Virus record (IMG/VR): IMGVR_UViG_3300029258_001308
Span: 1 to 64,000 of that record
Source: a virus
Reading direction: 5' to 3' (one strand)
DNA length: 64,000 nucleotides
Part shown: piece by piece, positions 45,360-55,196 of the stretch
Layout of the letters: the number at the start of each line of letters is the position of its first letter
Position numbering within the stretch: position 1 is the stretch's first letter
Position numbers and translations under genes: made by a program
Notes under the pieces: generated by a model
Told to the model about the DNA's origin: nothing
The model's database searches: none
The model's input: the letters and a program-made list of their open reading frames with translations, nothing else

Positions 45360-46756
45360 GACTGTTCTCCAGCTCTCTCTGTCTGAGCCTGAGCATGGCG
45401 TGGCTCAGCGTTGATCCAATCGCTCTGGGTGGTCTCGCTAAGAATCCAAGCACATTCCTTGAGCCAGACCTTCTTGAACATACAGAGTGCAGGGTCGGAG
45501 TTGTGGATGTCTCCGGTGTGTTGCTTCGAGACTACTCGACACCCTCCACCACAGTAGTTCCGTGCCCAGCACGATGGACACTTCGTTCGACAGTACCACC
45601 TGTTGTCCTTCCACTCTTCTCGAGCTTGCTCGCTGATTCCATAGGCTAGACTTCCGATGGGGTCCACGCCCTCACGGTGACACGGCAGGATATCACCGCT
45701 AGGATTCACGGCGTAGAATCCCCAGGCAGCTCCACACTCGGAAGGCTGTGGCATTCTCCGAGCCAGCCGTCTCAGCGTGGCTTCGAAGTGGAAGAACCGA
45801 GGATTGTAGCTGGTCTTCCTACGAGACACGAACCACTCGGCGGCCTCGTAGTACTGTCTATTGACAAGCTCTCGATGTTCGTCCGAGGTCCCGAAGATCA
45901 TCTGCTTCTCGCCGATATTGTGGCAGGAGGTCTCGGATAGATTCAGAGGCTCGACGGATACTGATCCCGCCATCCCCTTCCTCACCAACTCGTTGAGGAA
46001 CTCTAACCTCGAGACCAGCTGAACGTCGTCGGCCCCGAATGTTGCTCGAAGCGTGGTCCTCTTAGCCAAGCCAGGATAGTCAAGCATCTTTTCGAGGGCC
46101 TGCATCGTGCTCTCCCAGGAATTGAAGGTGTCTCTCCTGGCCGGGCGATTCTTGTTGTGGATGTCCTCAGGTCCATCTATCGAAATGATCATGGAGAAAT
46201 TCTGCTGACTGAGGAAGTCGAGCTTTTCCTTATCGAGACATGTCCCGTTAGTGGTGATATGAAGATTCAGGTACGACTGCCTCATCTCGGCTAATGATCG
46301 TGCGTACAGGGCTCCTTCCTTGACAAGCTTCCACGACTTGGGAAGAGTGGGCTCCCCACCGAAGAAAGAAATCCCGAAGCGGCCCCTCTTACCAAGCTGA
46401 GGAATACCGTTGAAGTAGTGATCGATCGCCTGTTGAAGAACAGTGGGTGTCATGTACTTGAGTTCCTTCGTCGCGGAGTAGTGACGAACGAAGCAGTAAC
46501 GACATCCGAGATTGCAGTCATGGCAGACGTTCAGACAGAGCTGTACCGGGAACGGCCTGACGAAGTAAGGAAAGTTGGGGGCGTCGAAAGAAGCAGCCGG
46601 CTCGGTATCCCACTCCTCTAATTCGAAGAGCTCCATCGAGTTGGGATCGTAAGCTAACCTCTTCCCATGGGTGCGAAGAACGTGTATCCTAGCGTTCTCG
46701 GCGGGGTATCGTTTGAGGCGGGGGGACTTCTCCACCGCAGGGTTCAAGGACTGCAT
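45320..46756 (-). CDS. SPASM-domain radical SAM peptide maturase
   Basis: 478 residues. The radical SAM Cys triad is C81, C85 and C88 (CNLGCRYCF). GISFFGGEPTL and LNLHITTNGTCLD follow, then IISIDGPEDIHNKNRP, as in sulfatase-maturase-like enzymes. The C-terminal SPASM region has ECGAAWGFYAVNPSGDILPC, then CRTKCPSCWARNYCGGGCR and a late Cys for two extra 4Fe-4S clusters. Members modify peptides, including thioether linkage of Cys. The gene lies 36 nt after a tail tip gene with an exceptional Cys array, the obvious candidate substrate. Confidence 0.85.
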   Translation of the reverse strand: MQSLNPAVEKSPRLKRYPAENARIHVLRTHGKRLAYDPNSMELFELEEWDTEPAASFDAPNFPYFVRPFPVQLCLNVCHDCNLGCRYCFVRHYSATKELKYMTPTVLQQAIDHYFNGIPQLGKRGRFGISFFGGEPTLPKSWKLVKEGALYARSLAEMRQSYLNLHITTNGTCLDKEKLDFLSQQNFSMIISIDGPEDIHNKNRPARRDTFNSWESTMQALEKMLDYPGLAKRTTLRATFGADDVQLVSRLEFLNELVRKGMAGSVSVEPLNLSETSCHNIGEKQMIFGTSDEHRELVNRQYYEAAEWFVSRRKTSYNPRFFHFEATLRRLARRMPQPSECGAAWGFYAVNPSGDILPCHREGVDPIGSLAYGISEQAREEWKDNRWYCRTKCPSCWARNYCGGGCRVVSKQHTGDIHNSDPALCMFKKVWLKECAWILSETTQSDWINAEPRHAQAQTERAGEQSCTRCDSSEKPAG

Positions 46757-46792
46757 TGTTCTACTCTCCTTTCTTTCTCAACGCCTCTTTAG

Positions 46793-49700
46793 TTAGGGCG
46801 AGGAGATTGAGTCAACCTTGGCATTGTCAGTGTAGCCAGGTCCTTGTACATTCAGACCGAGAGAGTGGCTCGAGTACTCTCCAGCGACGGCCACGCTTCG
46901 AACAGCCGAGTGTCCGTCGAACTCGGCCTTGACCTGAGTTGGTGTGATGATGAGCTTCAGCGTCCCCGATTTTGAGAAGAGATCAGTCGTCCAGCTTCCT
47001 GCCCACACGGTCACGTCGGCGTAACCCGAGACCGAGATTCTAGCACCCGTGCGTCCCTCGAAGTACCATTCAGGTTCCTCTCCTTGCCACCGGCCCTGAA
47101 TCAACGCCCACGCGGTCAAACCCTTCCCGCCTTTGACCGAGCCCCAAGCAATATCTGCACTGTAGATCGGGTCGTAGGGATAACCAGAGTATTGTGCGAT
47201 ATAGCACGGGAGTGTGAAGGTGGCTGATTGATCGGGGTTCCTTCTCTGATCCGCCCAACTAAGGCTGCCACTCGAATTCCCCGCCTTGAGCTTTACCTCC
47301 CCGCCGACGATTTCGAAGACGGGTGTCTCGGCGTCAATCCAGAGTGAGAGGTCACCGCTGAATCCATCGTTCGGCCACGTCCCGTACTCGTAAGGCTCGG
47401 TCGAGACACCCTGAGTCTCAGCTGATCCGGAGGTACAGTCGTGATCACAGGTCGTCTCGCATCCGGTGGACTCGCACTGCGACTCGCAGTACATCTCGCA
47501 GCAGGTCTCTTGACCAATGGCTCCGCCCGGGAGCATGATCATGCAGAAGACCATGCAAGCCTGGAGTGCGCAAGGAGGCCCGCCCTGATCTGCGGCCGCG
47601 GCGCAGAGTAGTTCGCACACGTTGACGCAGGACCCTTCACACGCATACTCGCATGTGAACTCGCAGCCGGTCTGAGTCCATATCTCGCAGACCGACTCGC
47701 ATCCCGTCTGACACTCGGTCTCACAGGCGGTAAGACATCCGGCCCAGACAGGAAGACGAAGCTCGAACTCGATCTCGTCCATCTTGGCGTCAGCGCCTGC
47801 ACCGGGACTGTGCCTCAATCCTACTACGTCGCCTTTCTGACCAGAAAGGAAGTAGTCGGTTAGATCGAGAGAGACCCAGTCTCCACGCTGAAGGTCGAGC
47901 TCGGTTAGATAGGTCTTGAAACTTACTCGTCGACGAAGACGCCTCCGCATAGCCAGCCAGAACGACGCGATGCTAGAGACGTACTGCTTCTGGCCGTAGG
48001 CCCAGAAGTCGTATCGCTCGGCCCTTCTACCATAGGCTGCTTCAGCCGCGGTGTCCCGAACCGTCAGCTCCTTCTCTTCACCACGCTCGTTCCATACTGC
48101 CACGATCTCCGAAAGGACGTAATCGAAGTCGTCCCACGAGAGCTTCACTGAATCAACCGTGATCTCGTCGTCACCCGTGATAGTAGCGGCGACAGACCCA
48201 GCGCCGTTCCTGAGGAAGCCGATAGTAGCGAGACCGTCTTCCCACTTGAACTCGGACCGAGCCTGGAAGCCCATGTCAGCACAGAGGTCCATGAGGTTTC
48301 TTTGACTGCCGAGCGCGAAGCCGAACCGCAGCCAGCCAGTCGCGGACTCAACCGATGAGAATGCAGACGTGTCTATCTCCGAGGCGCCCACTCCTCCCCA
48401 GGTCTCGAGGAACTTCTTGATAACGGCGGCGGGATTCTCGATGACAGTTCCCGACCCGTCTCCCACGCTGTCGAGTCCCTCGATGTCAACCTTGATGTCG
48501 TTGGTGGAAATCTGGTAGCCCGGGATGAACTTCGGTGGATTGTAGAACGTGATGGTGGTACAGTTGTGGCCGAGAATCCCGACGAACTGCGAGTCATTGA
48601 GGTTCACATCGTAGTGTTCAGGGTGGATTACGATGTCGCGGTCTTCCTCGGAATCAGCAACCTGACCGATGAGATACGCGTCTTCCCAGTTCGGATTCGG
48701 GATTCCGGGTACTCCACCGCCAAGGCCGATTCGATTGAGAACCGTCTCGGTGTCGGTCTGGAGCGATAGTAGCTTCTTCCCGTGAACATAGACGTTGTTG
48801 ACCCGGGCCGACGGGTACTCGTTCACTATCCAGGTGTACTGATCGAGCAGCCGATAGCACTCAGAGCCCGCGTCATGAGCCGTAGGAATCCCGACGATCG
48901 AGTACCCATGTCCGTAGGGAAGAGTATAGACATGACCGACACATGTAAAAGTATCGCCTTCGATGAACGTCGGCCCTTCAAGCATGAACTCGGGCATGTA
49001 GTAGATGGTCTTCGAAGTGCCGTCGTATCTCCAGATCTTTCTCCACTGCCACCCCGCTGCAGAGTAATCGGGTCTCGGAGTATTGGAGACCGAGATGGGA
49101 ACTTCTCTGAAGGCGGGATTGATGTACCCGGGGACCCAGGTCTTCACGTAGAACCCGGTGTACGCGTTGTCCCCGTCAGCGGGAAGGTCACCGTCTATGA
49201 AGGCGCCGTTGTACTCCGGGTGAGAGCCCTTGACCGTACCAGTGTAGATCGCTTCGCCTCTAGCTAGAACCGTGAAGGTTCGGCCGTCGATGGTACCTCG
49301 AACTACTTCCTCATTGATCCGAAGAGTAAGCTCGGTCCCGGGGGCCATATCCTCGAAACCTTCGATGAACCAGTTATCGATCTGAGATGCCGATACCGGG
49401 TTCATCAATCGCCCAATCTTACCCATTGTGACGTTCACAGGCTCGACCATCTGCGGCTTCCCAACGCAGATGGGAATCATTCGACCCTCGTGATTCTCGG
49501 CGATGTCGGGGAAGTCATCGATCGTGGCCAGCACTCCTACTGTACGATTGTAGTGCACAGCCTTGGAGACGAGGTCAAGCGTGATCTTCCTATTGTTCTC
49601 GTCCCAGTCGAATGGCCCGGAGACGAACCCGTCGATCAGTGTGACAAGGTCAGTCTCGAGAAGCCCGGCCTCGGTCCAGAACTGATACATCGCGACAGGC

Positions 49701-50707
49701 TTGTCCTGGACTTCGATGTCGTCGAAGTAGGAGAGGAGTGAGCGATCGTGGTCCTGGAGTTGGACCTTCATGTCCGTGACCGGGAGCTGTTGATTTCCAC
49801 GGACAATGGCTCGGTCCATGAGACCCCAGTTCACGACTCGTGCGTCCATTCTTCCAACGGCCGCCTTGACTTGGTAGTCGTCGAACGCCTCTCCTATAGC
49901 GAGGAAGGTCTGGCTGATGTTGCCGTCGAACTCGGTCAACCACGGACCGCCGCCATTGTAGTTGCCGACTGCGAGGTTCTTCGTTCCAGTCTGTCGGATG
50001 TGCGTCCCGAGGGAACCCTGCCAAGTTATTGTCTGAGCTACGCCATCGACGTAGATCACGACCTGTTCGTCGGGGGTGGCCTGAGTGAGGTCAACAACAA
50101 TAGCGATGGAGTGCCACGCGTTCAGGGAAGGAGCGGGGAAAGATGCACCCGCCGTGTGGATAGTTGTGCCGACTTTCGTGTCGAGGTTGAACCGGAGGAC
50201 AGTTGGCGTGAGGAAGAAGAGGAGCCAGCCGGTCCCGTTCCCCATCTCCGCGAAACATCCAGCGTCGTTCTCTCCATCGGATAGCGCCTTGGCGTTGATG
50301 ATGAAGGTGAACTTCTGCTCGTTGTCGAGATCGAACCACGCGTCCGTCTTGTCGGTATGGTAGTTGCTTGTACCTCCCGTGAACTTCAGACTGGTCGTAC
50401 CGCCGAATGGATCAGGTGTCGAGGTGTCCCAGATACCGCTGGCTGACAGAGTTAGATCACGAGCGGCCGTACCTTCCTCGTTGTCGGCTGTGACGCCGGA
50501 ACCTTCGTCGAATTTCCACATAGCCCCATCGAGTGAGGCATAGTCTGGAAGGTCAGCCCAGTCGAAGTTCCACGGTACAGTGAACTCGGAATCCGAGAAC
50601 CACCGTGTCCCCAAGGCACCGCCGGCCATGAGCTTGACAAGATTACGAGGCTTAGCCCCAGACGACAGCGCTTCAGCCTGGGCCCCAGATGAAAGTGTCC
50701 GGACCAC
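46793..50707 (-). CDS. tail tip/receptor-binding protein with Cys array
   Basis: 1304 residues from GTG 50707, overlapping the upstream stop by 1 nt. Layout: an LamG-like concanavalin domain about 60-300 (GAMWKFDEGSG ... NAWHSIAIVVDLTQA); a hub-like part about 300-980 (MKVQLQDHDRSLLSYFDDIE, LQRGDWVSLDLTDYF); residues 991-1091 with 21 Cys, many in C-x3-C steps (CLTACETECQTGCESVCE, CEFTCEYACEGSCVNVCE); and a second jellyroll-like C-terminal domain. The LamG and end domains suggest carbohydrate or surface binding. The Cys array is unlike any ordinary tail protein and is discussed in the findings. Confidence 0.75.
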   Translation of the reverse strand: MVRTLSSGAQAEALSSGAKPRNLVKLMAGGALGTRWFSDSEFTVPWNFDWADLPDYASLDGAMWKFDEGSGVTADNEEGTAARDLTLSASGIWDTSTPDPFGGTTSLKFTGGTSNYHTDKTDAWFDLDNEQKFTFIINAKALSDGENDAGCFAEMGNGTGWLLFFLTPTVLRFNLDTKVGTTIHTAGASFPAPSLNAWHSIAIVVDLTQATPDEQVVIYVDGVAQTITWQGSLGTHIRQTGTKNLAVGNYNGGGPWLTEFDGNISQTFLAIGEAFDDYQVKAAVGRMDARVVNWGLMDRAIVRGNQQLPVTDMKVQLQDHDRSLLSYFDDIEVQDKPVAMYQFWTEAGLLETDLVTLIDGFVSGPFDWDENNRKITLDLVSKAVHYNRTVGVLATIDDFPDIAENHEGRMIPICVGKPQMVEPVNVTMGKIGRLMNPVSASQIDNWFIEGFEDMAPGTELTLRINEEVVRGTIDGRTFTVLARGEAIYTGTVKGSHPEYNGAFIDGDLPADGDNAYTGFYVKTWVPGYINPAFREVPISVSNTPRPDYSAAGWQWRKIWRYDGTSKTIYYMPEFMLEGPTFIEGDTFTCVGHVYTLPYGHGYSIVGIPTAHDAGSECYRLLDQYTWIVNEYPSARVNNVYVHGKKLLSLQTDTETVLNRIGLGGGVPGIPNPNWEDAYLIGQVADSEEDRDIVIHPEHYDVNLNDSQFVGILGHNCTTITFYNPPKFIPGYQISTNDIKVDIEGLDSVGDGSGTVIENPAAVIKKFLETWGGVGASEIDTSAFSSVESATGWLRFGFALGSQRNLMDLCADMGFQARSEFKWEDGLATIGFLRNGAGSVAATITGDDEITVDSVKLSWDDFDYVLSEIVAVWNERGEEKELTVRDTAAEAAYGRRAERYDFWAYGQKQYVSSIASFWLAMRRRLRRRVSFKTYLTELDLQRGDWVSLDLTDYFLSGQKGDVVGLRHSPGAGADAKMDEIEFELRLPVWAGCLTACETECQTGCESVCEIWTQTGCEFTCEYACEGSCVNVCELLCAAAADQGGPPCALQACMVFCMIMLPGGAIGQETCCEMYCESQCESTGCETTCDHDCTSGSAETQGVSTEPYEYGTWPNDGFSGDLSLWIDAETPVFEIVGGEVKLKAGNSSGSLSWADQRRNPDQSATFTLPCYIAQYSGYPYDPIYSADIAWGSVKGGKGLTAWALIQGRWQGEEPEWYFEGRTGARISVSGYADVTVWAGSWTTDLFSKSGTLKLIITPTQVKAEFDGHSAVRSVAVAGEYSSHSLGLNVQGPGYTDNAKVDSISSP

Positions 50708-51072
50708 TAGCCCACTACCTCCAGTTGAAAGCGGATAGACCAGCCAGAGTCACGATCCTCGGTGAAGTCGAGAGTCGCATTGACGAACTTCACTGTCCAG
50801 TCAACATCGTTGTGATCTCTGAACGTGAACTCCTCCATGATGCCATCGGACGTATTCTCGAAGAAGTCCTCGATGTCATCCTTCTCGTCGTTGGTCAGAT
50901 AGGTCAGACGGATGTCAAGGTACTCGACCTTGATACCCTTGTCGTAGTTGAACCTGGTCCCGCCTCGAGTCCGGCCGAGCACTTGGAACATGGTATGCCT
51001 GTTCATGTTCCCGAACTCTGGAGAACGAGAGATGTCTTTGTCGACGGCACCTTTGATGAAATGGCATCCCAT
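50707..51072 (-). CDS. minor tail protein
   Basis: 121 residues, between the tape measure and tail tip genes, where distal tail proteins usually lie. Beta-rich sequence (YLDIRLTYLTNDEKDDIEDF, DWTVKFVNATLDFTED) fits the distal-tail class. No specific family is named. Confidence 0.6.
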   Translation of the reverse strand: MGCHFIKGAVDKDISRSPEFGNMNRHTMFQVLGRTRGGTRFNYDKGIKVEYLDIRLTYLTNDEKDDIEDFFENTSDGIMEEFTFRDHNDVDWTVKFVNATLDFTEDRDSGWSIRFQLEVVG

Positions 51073-51075
51073 CGT

Positions 51076-53598
51076 TTATATCCTCCCCCGCTTCCGAGCC
51101 GTGGCAATCTCGGGGATGATGACTGAACGAGTCAGCTCTCTCCCGACAGGCTGGCCAAGCAGCGTGAGATTGATGTCACCTTCGTAGTGGGTCGTGATGT
51201 GAGTCGGAGAATGATGCTCCGTAGTACCACGACCCGGTCCTGCCTCGGCGCCAGGCTCCCGTGTAGTGGGGCTTCCGGCGATCGAGACGCCAAGTTCGCC
51301 AAGGCCTGCCAGCTCTTCCCTCATCTTCGCAATGAAGGCTCGCATCTGAGCCTCAGCTTCTGGTAGCCCAACAAGCTCGACGTTCCACTGAAGATGTCTC
51401 TCAGCAAACGTCTTCAGATCAGAGAGGTCCTTCCGGATATTCTCGAAGGTATGCTGTGCCTCTTCCAGCAGTCCCTTAGCGCCCTCCTCTTGCTCCTCCC
51501 AGGCGATCTCGCCCAGTTCCTGCAGGTCCTTCATTCCCTCGATGGCTGCCTCTCTGAAGTTCTCGACGATGCCGTACCCAGCCTCGCCTTCTGCTATCTG
51601 GACATCAGCAATGTTGCGATAGAGTTCGGCCGACTCCTGCTGAAGTCGAGCGAATTCATCGTAGTCGGATCGAGCCAGTGCAGCGGCAGCTTCTTGAGCA
51701 CGGGTTCTGGCCAGATAGTACTCAGAGACTGCTCGTGTTCCTTCGTCAAGGCCGCCCAACTGCAGGTCAAGGATGGAGCGATCGATGGAACGAGACCAGT
51801 CGGCGTGTCGTTCCTGGAGGTTCTGAAGTCTGTCCTGATGTCCCTTGACCTCGTCGAACTGTTCTTTCAGCGCGTCCCGAAGATAGCTTATCTGGTCGAT
51901 GTAGTTTTTCTTGAAGTCCTGCGTGGCTCTTTTCCAGTGATCTCTCTTCATGGCAAGAACCGCGGCAGCATGTCGCTTCTGTTCTGCGACGAGATTCGCC
52001 TCAGCGTCAGCTATCTTTCTGAGGTACTCCTTCGCAAGTTCTGCGTTCTTCTTTCGTGAAGCCATTCTCTTGATGAGCTCGATGTTGCCTTCCTTCATGG
52101 CCTTGTTGAGAATCTCTTCCTGACGGAGAGCCTCGGCTCGTGCAGCCGCCTGAATCTTGGCTACGTCCTCGTGAGCCTTCATCTCCTTCGGGGCCTTGGC
52201 TATCAGATCGGCGATCTTTTCGTCAAGCTGGGTGTACTTGGCGATGAGCGACCCGACAGCAAAGCCCGCTGCTCCTACCGCGATTCCCATAGCTGCCCAA
52301 GGATGGGCCTTCGCTAGGTTGACCAGGTGAGGCAGGCCGTCCATGGCTGTGAAGGTCAGGCGGAGCAGCTTGTCGGTGAGCCAGACGACCTTCCCACCGT
52401 ACTTGGCTATGAAGCTCACCCCTGTCGAGAGCGCGAAGGTCACGGCCGCGATGGACAAGGCTGTTGCACCCCAAGCCGCAATAGTCGCAGCGTTCTCCTT
52501 GACCCAGCTCATCCACTCGGCCTTGTTCTTCTCTACCCAGTCGGTGAATTCGATGAGCTTCGGTAGAAGAGCCTCGCCGAGTGTGATCATGACGTCCATG
52601 AAGAACGACTTGATCTTCTTCAGCGCACGGCCAGCGGTCTTGGCCATCTTTTCGTACGCCTCTGCCGATGCACCTTGGCTCTTGACGTTTGCTTCGATGA
52701 TACGACCGAACTCGTCAGCCTGCTTTCCAGCCAGGGATGACACGGCTGTGAACGCACGAACATTCGGGAAGAGGGCAGCCAGCGCTTCAACATTATCACC
52801 AGCTGCCTCTTCTATCTCACGAAGAGCGACGCCAAGACCCTTGGACTTGAGAGCTGTAGCCGAGAGCTCGACGCCGAGTTCTTGGGCAATCTCCTGGGCT
52901 TCTTTCGTCGGAGAGATGAAGGTAACGATGGCCTGCCTGACCGCAGTCACTGCTTCGTCGAATTGGATACCACCCTTGGTCAGGGTAGCAAGCGAGGCCG
53001 TCAGCTCTTCGAGTGGGATGCCGGCGGTAGCAGCGATACCCGTCACCCGACCCAACCCGGAAGCCAGCTGTGGGAAGGTCAGCACGCCCTCTTTGACCGT
53101 GGAGAAGAAGATGTCCGAGACCCGCTCAGCCTGATCAGTACCCATCCCGTAGGCGTTGAGTGTCTGGACGATCCCACGAAGAGACGTGTTCACGTCGGTG
53201 ACGCCCGCAATAGCCGCGCGGTTCGCGACGCTCAGGAGCTCGATGGACTCGGTCGCATCAACACCAGCTGACAAGGTGTTGTAGAGCGCGGTGGTCATCG
53301 TACTATGTGACTCGCCGAATTCGACCGACAGCGATCGGACGCCGTCCTCGAGATTCTGCATATCGACGAGTGTCGTGTCCACCAGTGTAGAGACCTCAGC
53401 CATCCCGGTCTCGAAGGAGGTAGCAAAGTAGAGCGCTGCACCTCCGGCTGCACTTAGGGCTAGGGCCATCTTCTTGGAGGCGCTAGCGACTTTGTCAGCC
53501 GTATTCTCGACGGTCTTGGCCACCTTGTCGAAGTTCTCGTAGAACTCCGAGGTGTCAGCGGTGACCTCGGCGACCAGCTTTTCCACGAACGTTGGCAC
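51076..53598 (-). CDS. tail tape measure protein
   Basis: 840 residues from GTG 53598, backed by AGGAGAGGAAG; the frame upstream of it is not protein-like. The N-terminal part matches the TIGR01760-type core (GMAEVSTLVDTTLVDMQNLE, VNTSLRGIVQTLNAYGMGTD, GIPLEELTASLATLTKGGIQ). It contains hydrophobic helices about 375-475 (ATIAAWGATALSIAAVTFAL, AAMGIAVGAAGFAVGSLIA) and long coiled-coil stretches. It sets tail length and may help DNA entry. The start lies inside the chaperone frameshift product. Confidence 0.9.
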   Translation of the reverse strand: MPTFVEKLVAEVTADTSEFYENFDKVAKTVENTADKVASASKKMALALSAAGGAALYFATSFETGMAEVSTLVDTTLVDMQNLEDGVRSLSVEFGESHSTMTTALYNTLSAGVDATESIELLSVANRAAIAGVTDVNTSLRGIVQTLNAYGMGTDQAERVSDIFFSTVKEGVLTFPQLASGLGRVTGIAATAGIPLEELTASLATLTKGGIQFDEAVTAVRQAIVTFISPTKEAQEIAQELGVELSATALKSKGLGVALREIEEAAGDNVEALAALFPNVRAFTAVSSLAGKQADEFGRIIEANVKSQGASAEAYEKMAKTAGRALKKIKSFFMDVMITLGEALLPKLIEFTDWVEKNKAEWMSWVKENAATIAAWGATALSIAAVTFALSTGVSFIAKYGGKVVWLTDKLLRLTFTAMDGLPHLVNLAKAHPWAAMGIAVGAAGFAVGSLIAKYTQLDEKIADLIAKAPKEMKAHEDVAKIQAAARAEALRQEEILNKAMKEGNIELIKRMASRKKNAELAKEYLRKIADAEANLVAEQKRHAAAVLAMKRDHWKRATQDFKKNYIDQISYLRDALKEQFDEVKGHQDRLQNLQERHADWSRSIDRSILDLQLGGLDEGTRAVSEYYLARTRAQEAAAALARSDYDEFARLQQESAELYRNIADVQIAEGEAGYGIVENFREAAIEGMKDLQELGEIAWEEQEEGAKGLLEEAQHTFENIRKDLSDLKTFAERHLQWNVELVGLPEAEAQMRAFIAKMREELAGLGELGVSIAGSPTTREPGAEAGPGRGTTEHHSPTHITTHYEGDINLTLLGQPVGRELTRSVIIPEIATARKRGRI

Positions 53599-53766
53599 GC
53601 TTCTTCCTCTCCTTATCGTCCTCACGGTTGCGCAGGGAATGGTACGCAACCATGTACTGCTGGCTAGTCAACGGCAGCGAGTAGAATCTCTCGAGGTCTA
53701 TCTTGAACCGATCGCATGTCGCAAGAACAAGATAGAGCGTCGTCCTACCGCTGCCGTCTATTCCCC
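53555..53766 (-). CDS. -1 frameshift extension of the tail assembly chaperone
   Basis: After the GGG codon at 53766-53764 (sequence GAG GGG GAA TAG), a -1 slip gives a frame running 69 codons to TGA 53557-53555, containing LYLVLATCDRFKIDLERFYS and LPLTSQQYMVAYHSL. It overlaps the tape measure start by 43 nt, the classic position of the longer tail assembly chaperone (gpGT-like). The slip site G GGG GAA is not the best-known heptamer but allows perfect P-site re-pairing. Confidence 0.7.
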
Positions 53767-54261
53767 CTCTCCTACGAGGTCCTCCATCGCGTTCTCGATC
53801 TGGGCCTTCTGCAACCCGGAGACCTCCGAGATCGCCCGCTGCAGAAGGATGATCTCTCCCGTCGTGAGCGGGAAGTCCTTCAACTCCTGGAGGATGGATG
53901 TCGCGAACTGCTCTTTGTTCTTCTCGTCGTTCGGATCACCCTCCGACTCCCACTCGATCTCGGTGTCGGCCCGGAGCCCGTGGTAGATCATGAGAGCCGA
54001 CTCGAGCATGTTGACTCGGCGATTCTCCGTCTTGTACCCGGGGTCCTCTTCGTCGCGATGCTTGGCGACCTTCCCCTCCTTGTCACGGAGTATCTTGCCC
54101 TTTCGGTCACGGGCGAACTCCAGGGGAGGCGTGGGACGAGGAAGACCTCTGCCGAGTTCTTCCATCGCCCCGAACGCCAGCCCCTTGACTCGGAACGTGA
54201 ACTCACCTATTGGGACAGTCTTCTCGGGGAGACTGCCACGCTTCTTTCCACCGTGCTTCAT
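53758..54261 (-). CDS. tail assembly chaperone, short form
   Basis: 167 residues. Charged helical protein (KHRDEEDPGYKTENRRVN, FATSILQELKDFPLTTGEII) encoded between the tail tube and tape measure genes, the usual place of gpG. The short form ends at TAG 53760-53758; a -1 slip just before produces the long form. It keeps the tape measure protein soluble and helps tail tube assembly around it. Confidence 0.75.
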   Translation of the reverse strand: MKHGGKKRGSLPEKTVPIGEFTFRVKGLAFGAMEELGRGLPRPTPPLEFARDRKGKILRDKEGKVAKHRDEEDPGYKTENRRVNMLESALMIYHGLRADTEIEWESEGDPNDEKNKEQFATSILQELKDFPLTTGEIILLQRAISEVSGLQKAQIENAMEDLVGEGE

Positions 54262-54291
54262 CGCTCCTCTCCTCTCAGTGGTCGCGTCCTA

Positions 54292-54771
54292 TTACGCGAC
54301 CTTTTCGAGTGTCGGGCCCGTGACGAACGCGGTCCCGTCAACCGTAAGCGTGTTGTACTCGTCGCCCTCGGCGAACTCGATCGACTCGTAAGCGAAGTCG
54401 TCGAGCGTAACCTTCTCGTCGTCCCCACCGTCGGGGTTGTCGATCGTGAACTCGAGGTTGACTGCGTACACGTCGCTTGCTGAGGTGCTCTGCCAGGCGG
54501 CTGCGTTGCCGATCTGCTTCAGCGCCTCATATGGGGTAGCGGGCTGCCCTGAGCCTCCGATGTACTCCACGAACTTCAGCGTGAAGCTCACCGCAACAGG
54601 GTCCTCGTCTCCCGGTCTTCGATGGTCGAGTGCTCCGCGATCGAGGACGTTGATGAGGTTCTGAGTCTCGCCGACTGTGAGGTCTCCCTCATCCAGTGCG
54701 ACAGTGATCTCCTCAGACCCTCCGTCCTTGATCTTCAGCTCTCCATCTCGGAGATTTCTGGTCAATGACAC
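54292..54771 (-). CDS. major tail tube protein
   Basis: 159 residues. A single beta-rich domain (ELKIKDGGSEEITVALDEGD, VAVSFTLKFVEYIGG, LEFTIDNPDGGDDEKVTLDD) of the size and position expected for the tail tube subunit. No C-terminal Ig-like extension. Confidence 0.75.
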   Translation of the reverse strand: MSLTRNLRDGELKIKDGGSEEITVALDEGDLTVGETQNLINVLDRGALDHRRPGDEDPVAVSFTLKFVEYIGGSGQPATPYEALKQIGNAAAWQSTSASDVYAVNLEFTIDNPDGGDDEKVTLDDFAYESIEFAEGDEYNTLTVDGTAFVTGPTLEKVA

Positions 54772-54788
54772 TAGCTCTCACCTCCCCT

Positions 54789-55190
54789 CTATGTTCTCTC
54801 AAGAGTCCCTGAAATACGAACCGAGTGTTGCTGAAGGTCCAGCTCATTCGGCACATCGCTAACAGATGCCTCCCTCAGTCTGAGGAACCGTTCTGGAGTT
54901 CCTGCGACCGAGATGTTCTTGTGCTCCAGCATCGAGACCACCGCATCAGAGATGGTGTCGACGCGATATAGAGAAGTCCCGAACTTGCAGAAGACGTTGA
55001 TCTCTACATCGATGTCACGGAACTCGACCTCGGGGCTTCTCATCGCAGCCTGGTCGACATCGCTCATGCTGACCTGAATCCACTCAGAATGATCCTGAGT
55101 CTGGAACTTCGAGCCGGGCCAGTGCACCTCGGTCTCGGTCCAGTTGTCCTTGATATAGGTCCAGAGTGCTTTCTTCGCATCTTCAAGCAT
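54789..55190 (-). CDS. tail terminator/completion-type protein
   Basis: 133 residues. The start EDAKKALWTYIKDNWTETE and the strand VEFRDIDVEINVFCK match the alpha/beta layout of tail terminator proteins such as gpU or gp17-like. Its place just before the tail tube gene agrees. It would cap the tail and join it to the head. Confidence 0.65.
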   Translation of the reverse strand: MLEDAKKALWTYIKDNWTETEVHWPGSKFQTQDHSEWIQVSMSDVDQAAMRSPEVEFRDIDVEINVFCKFGTSLYRVDTISDAVVSMLEHKNISVAGTPERFLRLREASVSDVPNELDLQQHSVRISGTLERT

Positions 55191-55196
55191 GGCTCT

